Origin: Pedococcus sp031456495
Lineage (GTDB): Bacteria > Actinomycetota > Actinomycetes > Actinomycetales > Dermatophilaceae
Direction of reading: 5' to 3'
Length of the DNA: 64,000 bases
Assembly: GCF_031456495.1 (NCBI RefSeq)
Contig: NZ_JAVDUW010000002.1
Coordinates: 744,001 to 808,000, forward strand
Below, in pieces: positions 1 to 8,298 of the stretch. A program made the position numbers and the translations under genes. The notes below the pieces were generated by a model. The model ran no database searches. It saw only the letters and a list, made by a program, of their open reading frames with translations, and was not told the origin of the DNA. Positions within the stretch are counted from its first letter, which is position 1. The number at the start of each line of letters is the position of its first letter.

Positions 1-1
1 C

Positions 2-805
2 GGCGGGCCCGAGCTGTGGAACGTCCACGTCCACGTCGACGACGTCGGGGCGGCGCTCGAGGCGGGGCTCGACGCCGGGCGGCCGTTCCGGGTGCGGGTC
101 ACGCACTTCGCGGACCAGGCGGCCCGGCGGGAGCGCCATGCCACCGGTGTCGCCGTCGTCGCGTGCGCGGCGGGCCCGGGGCTCGCGACGGTGTTCGAGG
201 CGGCCGGTGCCGTGGTCGTCCCCAGCGGCCCGGGCCGGCGCGCCTCGGCCGGCCAGCTGCTCGATGCGGTCCGCGCCACCGGCGCACCCTCGGTGCTGCT
301 GCTGCCCAACGACCGCGACACCGAGATGGCGGCGCACGCGGCCGCGCGGGCAGCCGAGGCCGACGAGGTGGAGGTCCACGTCGTCCGCTCGCGCACGGCG
401 GTGCAGGGGCTGGCCGCGATGGCGGTGTGGGAGGCCTCGGCCAGCGCCGCCCGCAACGCCTCGGAGATGGGCCACGCGGCCGCGGCGACCCGGCACGGTG
501 CCGTCGCCGTCGCCAGCAAGGAGGCGCTCACCAGTGCCGGCCCGTGCGCGCCCGGTGACGTCCTCGGGGCGGTGGCGGGCGACGTCGTCGTCGTGGGCGA
601 CGACCTCGAGACGGTGGGGGTCGAGGTGCTGACGCGGCTGCTGTCCAGCGGTGGCGAGATCGTCACGGTGGTGACGGGGGAGGGCGCCCCCGAGGGGCTG
701 GGCGAGGCCGTGGGACACCGGGTCCGGCAGGCGCAGCGCGACCTCGAGGTCCAGGTCATCGACGGCGGACAGCCCCACTACCCGCTGCTGCTGGGAGTCG
801 AGTAG
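2..805 (+). CDS. DAK2/FakA-like protein, C-terminal part (5' end outside window)
   Basis: The frame is open from the first bases and ends at TAG 803-805; the start lies upstream of the window. The visible 267 residues begin inside a stretch resembling the end of a DAK2 domain (LWNVHVHVDDVGAALEAGL), which in the family precedes the FakA/YloV C-terminal region. Known FakA proteins are the ATP-binding subunits of fatty acid kinase and work with a DegV-type acyl-binding partner. The kinase part is not visible, so catalytic residues cannot be checked. It lies 2 bp before recG, so the two are probably co-transcribed; DAK2-recG is a recurrent actinobacterial pair. The DegV partner is not seen here. 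Confidence 0.8.
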   Translation, partial: GGPELWNVHVHVDDVGAALEAGLDAGRPFRVRVTHFADQAARRERHATGVAVVACAAGPGLATVFEAAGAVVVPSGPGRRASAGQLLDAVRATGAPSVLLLPNDRDTEMAAHAAARAAEADEVEVHVVRSRTAVQGLAAMAVWEASASAARNASEMGHAAAATRHGAVAVASKEALTSAGPCAPGDVLGAVAGDVVVVGDDLETVGVEVLTRLLSSGGEIVTVVTGEGAPEGLGEAVGHRVRQAQRDLEVQVIDGGQPHYPLLLGVE

Positions 806-807
806 GC

Positions 808-2982
808 GTGGTCGACGAGAGCACGAACCTGCGCTCGGTCGTGTCGAGCGCGGCGCCCAAGCTGGCCGCCGGCCGGGACCTGCACACCGTGGGCGACCTG
901 CTGCGGTTCTGGCCGCGGCGCTACACCAGCTTCGACGCCGACCTGACGAGCCTGCACGAGGGCGAGTACGTCGTCGTGGTGGCCGACGTCCGCGACGCCG
1001 TCACGCGCCCGATGCGCAACAGGCGGGGCCGCATCCTCACCGCCACGATCACCGACGGCACCAACGACATGGAGGTGACCTTCTTCAAGCCGTACGGGCA
1101 CGAGGGCCGCCTCGTCCCGGGCGCGCGCGCCATCTTCGCGGGCAAGGTGGGCCGCTACGGCCGGACGTGGCAGCTGACCCACCCCGACTACCAGATCCTG
1201 CCGCCCGACTCCGACGGCCTCGACGCACGCAGACGGCTGCTGCCGATCTACCTGCAGGTGCCGAAGGTCCAGAACTGGACCGTCATCGACAGCCTCAACC
1301 TCGTCTTCGACCAGCTCGACTCGGTCGTCGACGTCGTCCCGCCCGACCTCGCCGCCGCGCGCGGGCTGCCGTCGCGGCTGGAGGCGCTGCGCGGCATCCA
1401 CCAGCCCAGCGGGTGGCCGGAGGTCGAGCGGGCGCGCAAGCGGCTGAGGTACGAGGAGGCCCTGGTCCTGCAGACCGTGCTCGCCCAGCGGCGGCACCGG
1501 CAGTCACAGGAGAAGACCCTCGCTCGCCGACCGCGCGAGGGCGGCCTGCTGGCGGCCTTCGACGCGCGACTGCCGTTCGAGCTCACCGCCGGGCAGCGCG
1601 AGGTGGGGGAGGTGCTCGCCGAGGAGATGGCGCGCGACACCCCGATGCACCGGCTGCTCCAGGGCGAGGTCGGCTCGGGCAAGACGGTCATCGCGCTGCG
1701 GGCCATGCTCGCCGCCGTCGACGCCGGCGGGCAGGCCGCGCTGCTCGCGCCCACCGAGGTCCTCGCGGCCCAGCACCACCGGTCGATCACGGCGATGCTC
1801 GGGGACCTCGCCGAGGGCGGGATGCTGGGCGGCAGCGACATCGGCACCCGCGTCACGCTGCTGACCGGCTCCCAGTCGACCGCTGCGCGCAAGCAGGCGC
1901 TGCTCGACGCAGCCTCCGGCGACGCGGGCATCGTCGTCGGGACGCACGCGCTGATCCAGCAGAACGTGTCCTTCTTCGACCTCGCCCTCGTCGTCGTCGA
2001 CGAGCAGCACCGGTTCGGTGTCGAGCAGCGGGATGCTCTGCGGGAGAAGGGAAACCAGCCTCCACACGTCCTCGTGATGACGGCGACACCCATCCCGCGC
2101 ACCGTCGCCATGACGGTGTTCGGCGACCTCGAGACGTCCACCCTGAGCGAGCTGCCGCGCGGCCGTTCGCCGATCGCGACGCACGTCGTGCCCGGCGACA
2201 ACGCCCGCTGGGTCGAGCGCACCTGGGAGCGCATCGCGGAGGAGGTGCGGGCCGGCCGCCAGGCGTACGTCGTCTGCCCGCGGATCGGCGGCGACGACAA
2301 GGGCGTCGAGGACGAGCCGTTCCTGCCGCCCGAGGTGGACGAGGAGGGCAACCCCGTCGAGGCGCCGCGCGAGCTCGCGAGCGTGTATGCCGTGGAGGCC
2401 ACCCTGCGCGAGACGCCGGCGCTCGCAGGGCTCACCATCGAGGTCCTGCACGGGCGGATGCCGCCCGAGGTCAAGGACGCCGTGATGGCGCGGTTCAACC
2501 GCGGCGAGGTGGACCTGCTCGTATCCACCACGGTGATCGAGGTCGGCGTCGACGTCCCCAACGCCACCGTCATGGTGGTCATGGACGCCGACCGCTTCGG
2601 GGTCTCCCAGCTGCACCAGCTGCGCGGGCGCGTCGGCCGTGGGCAGCACGCCGGCCTCTGCCTGCTGTTCACGGGCACCGACGCCGAGTCGGCCCTGACC
2701 CGCCTGCAGGCGGTGGCCGGGACGACCGACGGGTTCGAGCTCGCCCGGCTCGACCTCGAGCAGCGGCGCGAGGGCGACGTGCTCGGCGCGCGGCAGTCCG
2801 GCGGCCGCAACTCGCTGGAGTGGCTCTCGATCCTGCGTGACGAGGCGCTCGTCGACCAGGCCCGCGAGGACGCCACGGCGCTCGTCGCGGCCGACCCCGA
2901 GCTCGCGAGTCACCCTGATCTGGCGGCCGCCGTCGCCGAGCAGGTGGACGAGCAGCAGGCCGCCTTCCTCGAGCGCGGCTGA
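808..2982 (+). CDS. recG: ATP-dependent DNA helicase RecG
   Basis: A 724-residue superfamily 2 helicase that remodels stalled replication forks and branch-migrates recombination intermediates. In order: an N-terminal wedge/OB region (about residues 50-150), Walker A GEVGSGKT (286-293), the DEQH box (398-401) with the following HRFGVEQR, motif III MTATPIPRT, and C-terminal helicase motifs including STTVIEVGVDVPNA and QLRGRVGRG. Length is normal for RecG. The GTG start directly follows the upstream stop by 2 bp, which suggests translational coupling. An acidic insert around residues 495-520 (DDKGVEDEPFLPPEVDEEG) is longer than in E. coli but plausible for Actinobacteria. Confidence 0.96.
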   Translation: MVDESTNLRSVVSSAAPKLAAGRDLHTVGDLLRFWPRRYTSFDADLTSLHEGEYVVVVADVRDAVTRPMRNRRGRILTATITDGTNDMEVTFFKPYGHEGRLVPGARAIFAGKVGRYGRTWQLTHPDYQILPPDSDGLDARRRLLPIYLQVPKVQNWTVIDSLNLVFDQLDSVVDVVPPDLAAARGLPSRLEALRGIHQPSGWPEVERARKRLRYEEALVLQTVLAQRRHRQSQEKTLARRPREGGLLAAFDARLPFELTAGQREVGEVLAEEMARDTPMHRLLQGEVGSGKTVIALRAMLAAVDAGGQAALLAPTEVLAAQHHRSITAMLGDLAEGGMLGGSDIGTRVTLLTGSQSTAARKQALLDAASGDAGIVVGTHALIQQNVSFFDLALVVVDEQHRFGVEQRDALREKGNQPPHVLVMTATPIPRTVAMTVFGDLETSTLSELPRGRSPIATHVVPGDNARWVERTWERIAEEVRAGRQAYVVCPRIGGDDKGVEDEPFLPPEVDEEGNPVEAPRELASVYAVEATLRETPALAGLTIEVLHGRMPPEVKDAVMARFNRGEVDLLVSTTVIEVGVDVPNATVMVVMDADRFGVSQLHQLRGRVGRGQHAGLCLLFTGTDAESALTRLQAVAGTTDGFELARLDLEQRREGDVLGARQSGGRNSLEWLSILRDEALVDQAREDATALVAADPELASHPDLAAAVAEQVDEQQAAFLERG

Positions 2983-3003
2983 CCCGACCGGGCCGGCGCC
3001 CCT

Positions 3004-3116
3004 CACACGCTCGTCTGCGCACAGACCTCCGTCCCACTGCGCACGGATCCGTTCCCTGCCCACTGACACGCGCGTCTGTGCACAGACCGGCGTCGGGGCG
3101 GGCGGAAATCGGTTCG
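3004..3116 (+). repeat. Two degenerate 61-bp direct repeats, each carrying a 14-bp dyad
   Basis: Between recG and the next gene, a unit starting at 3004 recurs 61 bp downstream at 3065. Each copy holds a dyad: GTCTGCGCACAGAC at 3013-3026 (imperfect) and GTCTGTGCACAGAC at 3074-3087 (perfect). Both copies end with a similar CGGTTC/CCGTTC segment. Two regularly spaced dyads about 60 bp upstream of a start codon look like regulator binding sites, but no cognate regulator is apparent. They could also be decayed intergenic repeats. Confidence 0.5.
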
Positions 3117-3137
3117 TGGGCGGGGCAGCCGCGGGCC

Positions 3138-3143
3138 TAGGCT
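3138..3143 (+). promoter_or_regulatory. -10 box of a probable leaderless promoter
   Basis: TAGGCT lies 7 nt before the GTG at 3151. It matches the TANNNT-to-start spacing seen before many genes in this window, implying that transcription begins at or next to the start codon. Confidence 0.5.
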
Positions 3144-3150
3144 CCCCGCC

Positions 3151-3906
3151 GTGATCCTCGCCCACGACATCGACGGTGACGGCCCGGCCGTCCTCCTGCT
3201 GCACTCCGGCGTCTGCGACCGCCGGATGTGGGAGCCCCAGGTCCCCGCGCTCGCCCGGACCCACCGGGTCGTGCGCCCCGACCTGCGCGGCTTCGGCGAC
3301 AGCCCGATGCCGGCTGAGGCGTATGCCGACGCCGACGACCTCGTCGCACTGCTCGACTCGCTCGGCGTCGCCGAGGCGGCGGTCGTGGGCTCGTCCTACG
3401 GCGGTCGCGTCGCGATGGAGCTCGCCACGAAGCACCCCGGCCGCGTGTCCTCCTTCGTCCTGCTCTGCCCCGCCCACCGGGGAGTCGACCCGGACGAGGA
3501 GCTGCAGGCGTTCGGTGCCGAGGAGGACCGCCTCCTCGAGGCCGGCGACGTCGAGGGGGCGGTGCAGCTCAACGTCCGCACGTTCCTCGGCCCGGACGGC
3601 GACGAGGCGACCGCCGAACGCATCGCGCAGATGCAGCGCCGGGCGTTCGAGGTCCAGCTCGCCGCCGACGCGCTCGCCCCCGGCCCGCAGCCGGAGCGGG
3701 TCGAGGTCGACCCGTCGCGCCTGGCCGTGCCGACCCTCGTGGTCTCCGGCGCGCTCGACCTGGCCCACTTCCGCGAGGTGGCGGCCGTGCTGGCCACGCA
3801 GGTGCCCGGCGCGGAGCACGTCGAGCTGCCCTGGGCCGGTCACATGCCCTCGCTCGAGCGCCCGGACGCCGTCGCCGACCTGCTCCTCGAGGCGCTGCGC
3901 CGGTAG
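3151..3906 (+). CDS. Alpha/beta hydrolase
   Basis: A 251-residue single-domain alpha/beta hydrolase. The nucleophile elbow GSSYGG (80-85) supplies Ser82, the oxyanion-side HSG motif is near residue 18, and the C-terminal GHMPSLERPD supplies the catalytic His; an Asp in GALDLAHF is the likely acid. Length and layout match 3-oxoadipate enol-lactonase/haloperoxidase-like enzymes, but the substrate cannot be read from sequence. The GTG start is chosen because TAGGCT lies 7 nt upstream (leaderless pattern). No Shine-Dalgarno is visible. Two upstream dyads may regulate it. Confidence 0.85.
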   Translation: MILAHDIDGDGPAVLLLHSGVCDRRMWEPQVPALARTHRVVRPDLRGFGDSPMPAEAYADADDLVALLDSLGVAEAAVVGSSYGGRVAMELATKHPGRVSSFVLLCPAHRGVDPDEELQAFGAEEDRLLEAGDVEGAVQLNVRTFLGPDGDEATAERIAQMQRRAFEVQLAADALAPGPQPERVEVDPSRLAVPTLVVSGALDLAHFREVAAVLATQVPGAEHVELPWAGHMPSLERPDAVADLLLEALRR

Positions 3907-3934
3907 CAGTCACGCGGCGCGCTACGGTGCCGCC

Positions 3935-4510
3935 GTGACGCGCATCATCAGCGGCCGGGCCGGCGGCCAGCGGATCGCCACCCCGCCGGGTCAGGGCACC
4001 CGACCCACGAGCGACCGGGTGCGCGAGGCGCTGTTCTCCCGCCTCGAGCACCTCGACGTCCTGCGCGGCGCGCACGTGCTCGACCTGTATGCCGGGTCCG
4101 GTGCCCTCGGCCTCGAGGCAGCCAGCCGCGGGGCGGCCTCGGTGCTGCTCGTCGAGTCCGACCGCGCGGCGGCGGCGGTCGCGCGGCGCAACGTGGCGGC
4201 ACTCGGCATACCCGGCACGTCGGTGCGCCACGCCACGGTCGCCCGCACGCTGGCCGCGCCACCCACCACGCCCTGCACCCTGGTCTTCAGCGACCCGCCG
4301 TACGACCTGTCCGAGGAGGCGCTGGCCGGGGACCTCGCCCTCCTCGCCGAGCACGGGTGGCTCGCGCCCGACGCGCTCGTCGTCGTCGAGCGCTCGTCCC
4401 GCTCGCCCGAGCCGCGCTGGCCGGCGGACTGGGAGCCCGAGGGGGAGCGGCGCTACGGCGAGACCAAGGTCTGGTTCGCCGGTCCACGGCACCCCGAGGG
4501 CGTGGCCTGA
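3935..4510 (+). CDS. rsmD: 16S rRNA (guanine(966)-N2)-methyltransferase RsmD
   Basis: A 191-residue SAM-dependent methyltransferase that, in the family, modifies G966 of 16S rRNA during 30S assembly. It opens with the family N-terminus MTRIISGRAGGQR and TRPTSDRVREALFS; motif I is LDLYAGSGALGLEA (about 49-62), and the catalytic motif is SDPPY (about residue 120), the DPPY variant of the N2-methyltransferase signature. The GTG start fits these residues, and TACGGT lies 6 nt upstream (3923-3928), so a leaderless mRNA is likely. It ends 20 bp before a strong hairpin terminator. rsmD-coaD linkage is conserved, though two genes intervene here. Confidence 0.93.
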   Translation: MTRIISGRAGGQRIATPPGQGTRPTSDRVREALFSRLEHLDVLRGAHVLDLYAGSGALGLEAASRGAASVLLVESDRAAAAVARRNVAALGIPGTSVRHATVARTLAAPPTTPCTLVFSDPPYDLSEEALAGDLALLAEHGWLAPDALVVVERSSRSPEPRWPADWEPEGERRYGETKVWFAGPRHPEGVA

Positions 4511-4530
4511 CCACGTCCTGACGCCGGCAT

Positions 4531-4572
4531 GACGAAGGGGTCCGACCGCAGCAGCGGTCGGACCCCTTCGTC
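4531..4572. terminator. Bidirectional hairpin terminator
   Basis: A perfect inverted repeat with 19-bp arms (4531-4549 and 4554-4572) around the loop AGCA. It lies between the converging rsmD and HesB-like genes, so it can serve both strands. There is no long U-tract, as is common in high-GC Actinobacteria. Confidence 0.85.
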
Positions 4573-4587
4573 GCGCGGGGTGGCGGC

Positions 4588-4893
4588 TCAGGCCGTCGGT
4601 GCGCCCGCCCCGTCCGCGGGGGCGATGCTGAACTGCACGCTCCCGGCCTCGTCGACGGTGGCGTCGAGCACCTGGTCCCCGAGGGCGACCGCGGCGGTCT
4701 CGTCGAGGAAGACCTTGGCGCCGTCGCGCTCCACGACGGCGTCACCGGGCTCTGCGGCCTCGGCGGTGGTCACGGTCAGCGCGCCGGAGTTGGCACCCTC
4801 GTGGCTGAAGCGCAGGCCGGCGTCGTCGGTGGGGAGGTTCTGCTCGACGAGGGTCTTGACGATCGTGCTGGCGTTCTCGGTCAGGGTGAGCAT
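4588..4893 (-). CDS. HesB/IscA-fold protein lacking the cysteine ligands
   Basis: A 101-residue protein that follows the A-type Fe-S carrier pattern: an N-terminal LTENASTIVKTLVEQ helix, a GLRFSHEG strand, and DGAKVFLDETAAVALGDQVLDATVD near the middle. A-type carriers bind iron or Fe-S through three conserved cysteines; this sequence contains no cysteine at all, so it is unlikely to carry a cluster in the classical way. The ATG has a good Shine-Dalgarno (AAGGAG) on the minus strand. It is divergent from the hemerythrin gene at 5038, sharing a roughly 145-bp promoter region, and converges on rsmD through a shared terminator. The function is unknown. Confidence 0.75.
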   Translation of the reverse strand: MLTLTENASTIVKTLVEQNLPTDDAGLRFSHEGANSGALTVTTAEAAEPGDAVVERDGAKVFLDETAAVALGDQVLDATVDEAGSVQFSIAPADGAGAPTA

Positions 4894-5037
4894 GAGCTCT
4901 CCTTGCGATGGAGGTCAGGACCTCTCCACCGTGTCGCAGCCCGGCCGACGGGACAAACCGGGCGTCCGATGGGTGGGACGGGCGCGGGCGCTCCTCCCCG
5001 GCGGGCGGCGAACCGGCAGGTGGGAGAGGCTGGGCCC

Positions 5038-5592
5038 ATGACGCGATATGAGATCCCGCGCCCGATCGAGGGTGACGTGGTGGAGCTGATCCTCGACGAC
5101 CACCGGCTGTTCGAGAGCCTGCTGCGCGACCTGCGCGACGCCACCGCCGACCGCGAGGCCGCCCGCGCCGCCCTGTCCGCCGTGCTCATCGCCCACGGGG
5201 AAGCCGAGGAGGAGAAGGTCTACACGACCCTGCGCCGCAAGGACGCGATCGACGACCACGAGGCCGAGCACGGCGAGGAGGAGCACGCCGAGGGCAACGA
5301 GGCGCTGCTCGCGCTGCTGGAGTGCAAGGGCACGGACACGCAGAAGTTCGACGACGCGGTCGAGGACCTCGCGACCGCCCTCAACCACCACATCGGCGAG
5401 GAGGAGCAGACGATCCTCAACCCTGCCCGCACCGACGTGTCGGAGAAGGTGCGCCGGGACCTCGGCGTCGCGTGGGCGCAGCGCCGCAACGAGCTGCTCG
5501 ACGAGGACTGCGGCAGCGAGGCCAACGTCCGCCGCATCGTCGAACGCGCCCACGAGGAGGGGCTGCTGCCCGCCGACGACGAGGACGACTGA
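5038..5592 (+). CDS. Hemerythrin-domain (HHE) protein
   Basis: A 184-residue protein with a hemerythrin/HHE cation-binding four-helix bundle. Metal-ligand candidates are DDHRLFE (about residue 22), LIAHGEAEEE (about 58), the EAEHGEEEHAEG segment and LNHHIGEEEQ (about 122), in the order expected for HHE proteins. Such proteins bind a di-iron centre and act in O2/NO sensing or iron handling. The acidic C-terminal tail (PADDEDD) is not part of the bundle. It is transcribed away from the HesB-fold gene, a pairing consistent with iron or redox chemistry, though that link is inference. Confidence 0.85.
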   Translation: MTRYEIPRPIEGDVVELILDDHRLFESLLRDLRDATADREAARAALSAVLIAHGEAEEEKVYTTLRRKDAIDDHEAEHGEEEHAEGNEALLALLECKGTDTQKFDDAVEDLATALNHHIGEEEQTILNPARTDVSEKVRRDLGVAWAQRRNELLDEDCGSEANVRRIVERAHEEGLLPADDEDD

Positions 5593-5614
5593 CTGCCGCT
5601 GCTAGCGTTCCGGT

Positions 5615-6112
5615 GTGACCAGCCCCAGCCCGCGCCGGTGCGTCTGCCCCGGCTCGTACGACCCCGTCACCGCCGGCCACCTCGACGTCATACGTCGCGC
5701 CGCCGCGCTGTGGGACGAGGTCGTCGTCGCCGTGCTGCACAACCCTGCCAAGCAGGGCGTCTTCAGCCCGGACGAGCGGCGTGAGCTGCTCGCGGACGCG
5801 TGCGCGGACCTGCCCGGTGTGCGCGTCGAGGTGTTCGCCGACCGGCTGCTGGTCGACGTGTGCCGCGACGTGGACGCCGCCACCATCGTCAAGGGGCTGC
5901 GCGGCGACACGGACTTCGCCTACGAGCTCCCGATGGCGCTGATGAACAAGCACCTCACCGGGGTCGAGACGGTGTTCCTGCCCGGCGACCCCGCGTTCGG
6001 CCACGTCTCGAGCTCGCTGGTCAAGGAGGTCGTCCGCTACGGCGGTGACGTCACCGGGCTCGTGCCCGACCGCGTCCGCGACGCCCTCGTCGACCGCCTG
6101 CGGAGGCAGTGA
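5615..6112 (+). CDS. coaD: Phosphopantetheine adenylyltransferase
   Basis: CoaD transfers AMP from ATP to 4'-phosphopantetheine, the penultimate step of coenzyme A synthesis. The 165-residue protein has the nucleotidyltransferase motif GSYDPVTAGHLD (about 11-22), KGLRGDTDFAYE (about 92-103) and the SSSLVKEV variant of the ISSTxxR motif near residue 131. Length is typical. The GTG start is preceded at 6 nt by TAGCGT (5603-5608), fitting a leaderless transcript. The stop is followed 1 nt later by the proposed start of the acyltransferase, so the two are likely coupled. Confidence 0.95.
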   Translation: MTSPSPRRCVCPGSYDPVTAGHLDVIRRAAALWDEVVVAVLHNPAKQGVFSPDERRELLADACADLPGVRVEVFADRLLVDVCRDVDAATIVKGLRGDTDFAYELPMALMNKHLTGVETVFLPGDPAFGHVSSSLVKEVVRYGGDVTGLVPDRVRDALVDRLRRQ

Positions 6113-6113
6113 C

Positions 6114-8234
6114 CTGAGCGCGAGACGGGCGCAGGGCTTTCGGCCCGACATCGAGGGGCTGCGGGCCGTTGCCGTCCTGCTCGTCCTCGCCTACCACGCG
6201 GGCCTCCCGGTCCCGAACGGCTTCCTCGGCGTGGACGTCTTCTTCGTCATCTCCGGCTTCCTGATCACCGGGATCCTGGTGCGCGAGCTCGGCTCGACCG
6301 GGACCATCTCGTGGCCCCGCTTCGTCGGCCGTCGCATCCGCCGCCTGCTGCCCGCCGCGGTCCTCGTGCTCGTCGTCACCGCCGTGGTGGCCTACCTGGT
6401 CGTCCCCGGGCTCCGGCGTCGTGACATCGGCACCGACGTCGCCGGCGCCGCCCTGTACGTCGTCAACTGGGTCCTGGCGCACCGGGCCGTGGACTACCTC
6501 GCCGCCGACAGCACGCCCTCGCCGGTGCAGCACTTCTGGTCGCTGGCGGTCGAGGAGCAGTTCTACGTCGTCTGGCCGCTCGCGCTCATCGCCCTCGCGT
6601 GGGTGGTGCGCCGACTGCGGCGCACGCCGCGAGTGCCGTCGCCGGTGGCCGTGGGTGGCCTGCTGGCCCTGATCGCGGTGCCGTCGTTCGCGTATGCCGT
6701 GTGGCTGGGCGCGGTGGACCCTGCGCGGGCCTACTTCGTGACCACCACCCGTGCCTGGGAGCTCGGGGTCGGCGCCGCCCTCGCCGTCTGGGTGCACGCG
6801 CGCGCCGACCGGGCCCCGGACCCCGCGGCGGACCCTGCCCCGGGCGCCGGCGCTCCCACTGGTCCGCTCGCGACGGCCGCCCTGGGCTGGGTGGGGCTCG
6901 TCGCCGTCCTGGGCAGCGCGTTCTGGCTCCCACCGCACGCGGTCACCCCGGGCCCGTGGACGCTGGTGCCGACGCTGGGCGCCGCCGCGGTCCTGTATGC
7001 CGGGTGGGCCGGTGCGCACGCCGGGCCGGTCCGCGTCCTCGGCGTCGCGCCGATGGTCTGGGTGGGCGGCCTGTCGTACTCGATCTACCTGTGGCACTGG
7101 CCCGTCGTGGTCCTCGCGGACTGGGCGGCCGACGGGCTCGACCCGTGGGTGCGCGTCGCCGTCGTGGCGGCCTCGCTCCTGCCGGCGTGGGCGGGCCACC
7201 GCTTCCTCGAGGCGCCGGTCCACCACAGCCGGGTGCTGGCCACCCGCACGCGCCCGGTCCTGGCCCTGGGCCTGGCGCTCTCGCTGGCCGGGGCGCTGGC
7301 GGCCGTGCCCCTCCTGCGGGTGCAGTCGCCGTTCCGGACCGCCCCGGTGGCCGGTCCCGCACCGGCACCCGACGCGCTCGGTGCGGCGACCCTCGGCCCC
7401 GAGCCGACCAGCGACCCGAGCCGGTTCGCCGTCGACGACTGGGAGTGGCTGACCCCCGACCCGCAGCTGGCGGGCAGGGACCGCCCGGCGGCCGACGTCG
7501 ACCACTGCCAGGTCGACCGGTTGGCCCGCGAGCCCGTCCGGTGCGACTTCGGCGACCCGACGGGCAGCCGCACGGTCGCCCTCGTCGGGGACTCCAAGGC
7601 GATGCAGTGGCTGCCGGCGGTGGAGGCGCTCGCCTCGCGCCACGGCTGGCACGTCGTGACGTACGGCAAGTCCTCGTGCGCGTTCGCCCGCGGGCACGCC
7701 CAGCAGGCGGGGGAGCCGTACGAGCAGTGCGACGCCTGGAACGCCCGGGTCATGCAGCGGCTGCGGGCCGACCCGCCAGACCTGCTGCTCACCTCGAGCT
7801 ACGCCACGACGGCCTGGGACGGGCAGCACCCGAGCCGCGACGCGCTCGTCGACGGGCTCGCCGCCCGGTGGTCCGAGGTGCGCGGCCTCGGCGTCCCGCT
7901 GGCCGTCCTCGGGGACAGCCCGCTGTCCCCGGACGACCTCGACGTCTGCACCGCCCGCCACCCGCACCGGCTGAGCCTCTGCTCGTTCGACCGGGCGCCG
8001 GCGGTCGAGGGCAGCGGGCTGCCCGTCCAGCGCGCGGCAGCGGCGGCGGCAGGGGTCGAGCTGGTGGACCTCACGGACTGGATCTGCCCGGGGCAGCGCT
8101 GTCCTGTGGCCATCGGCCACGTGACGATCCACCGGGCGGGGGACCACCTCACGGCGACCTACGTGCGCACGCTGGCGGGCGTGCTCGGCCGCGCGCTCGA
8201 GGCGCATTTGGGCGAGCAGGCCGGGCTCCGGTAA
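6114..8234 (+). CDS. Acyltransferase 3 / SGNH-type cell-surface O-acyltransferase
   Basis: A 706-residue membrane protein of the OafA/YrhL type. It starts with the family signature FRPDIEGLRAVAVLLVLAYH, then FLGVDVFFVISGFLIT and VQHFWSLAVEEQFY, and has about ten hydrophobic segments up to about residue 425. A periplasmic-type SGNH domain follows, with VALVGDSKAMQWLPA as the GDS block. Such proteins O-acetylate peptidoglycan or surface polysaccharides. No ATG/GTG in frame fits the N-terminus: CTG 6114 has GGAGG (6102-6106) 7 nt upstream and lies 1 nt after the coaD stop, so I propose it as start. An ATG at 6045 inside coaD is the alternative. Confidence 0.85.
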   Translation: MSARRAQGFRPDIEGLRAVAVLLVLAYHAGLPVPNGFLGVDVFFVISGFLITGILVRELGSTGTISWPRFVGRRIRRLLPAAVLVLVVTAVVAYLVVPGLRRRDIGTDVAGAALYVVNWVLAHRAVDYLAADSTPSPVQHFWSLAVEEQFYVVWPLALIALAWVVRRLRRTPRVPSPVAVGGLLALIAVPSFAYAVWLGAVDPARAYFVTTTRAWELGVGAALAVWVHARADRAPDPAADPAPGAGAPTGPLATAALGWVGLVAVLGSAFWLPPHAVTPGPWTLVPTLGAAAVLYAGWAGAHAGPVRVLGVAPMVWVGGLSYSIYLWHWPVVVLADWAADGLDPWVRVAVVAASLLPAWAGHRFLEAPVHHSRVLATRTRPVLALGLALSLAGALAAVPLLRVQSPFRTAPVAGPAPAPDALGAATLGPEPTSDPSRFAVDDWEWLTPDPQLAGRDRPAADVDHCQVDRLAREPVRCDFGDPTGSRTVALVGDSKAMQWLPAVEALASRHGWHVVTYGKSSCAFARGHAQQAGEPYEQCDAWNARVMQRLRADPPDLLLTSSYATTAWDGQHPSRDALVDGLAARWSEVRGLGVPLAVLGDSPLSPDDLDVCTARHPHRLSLCSFDRAPAVEGSGLPVQRAAAAAAGVELVDLTDWICPGQRCPVAIGHVTIHRAGDHLTATYVRTLAGVLGRALEAHLGEQAGLR

Positions 8235-8298
8235 CCTCGTGCGTCGGTCTGCGTCTCGTCCGGAGCGTGAGCCGAGCCCCTCGACGTCTGCTGGAGCC

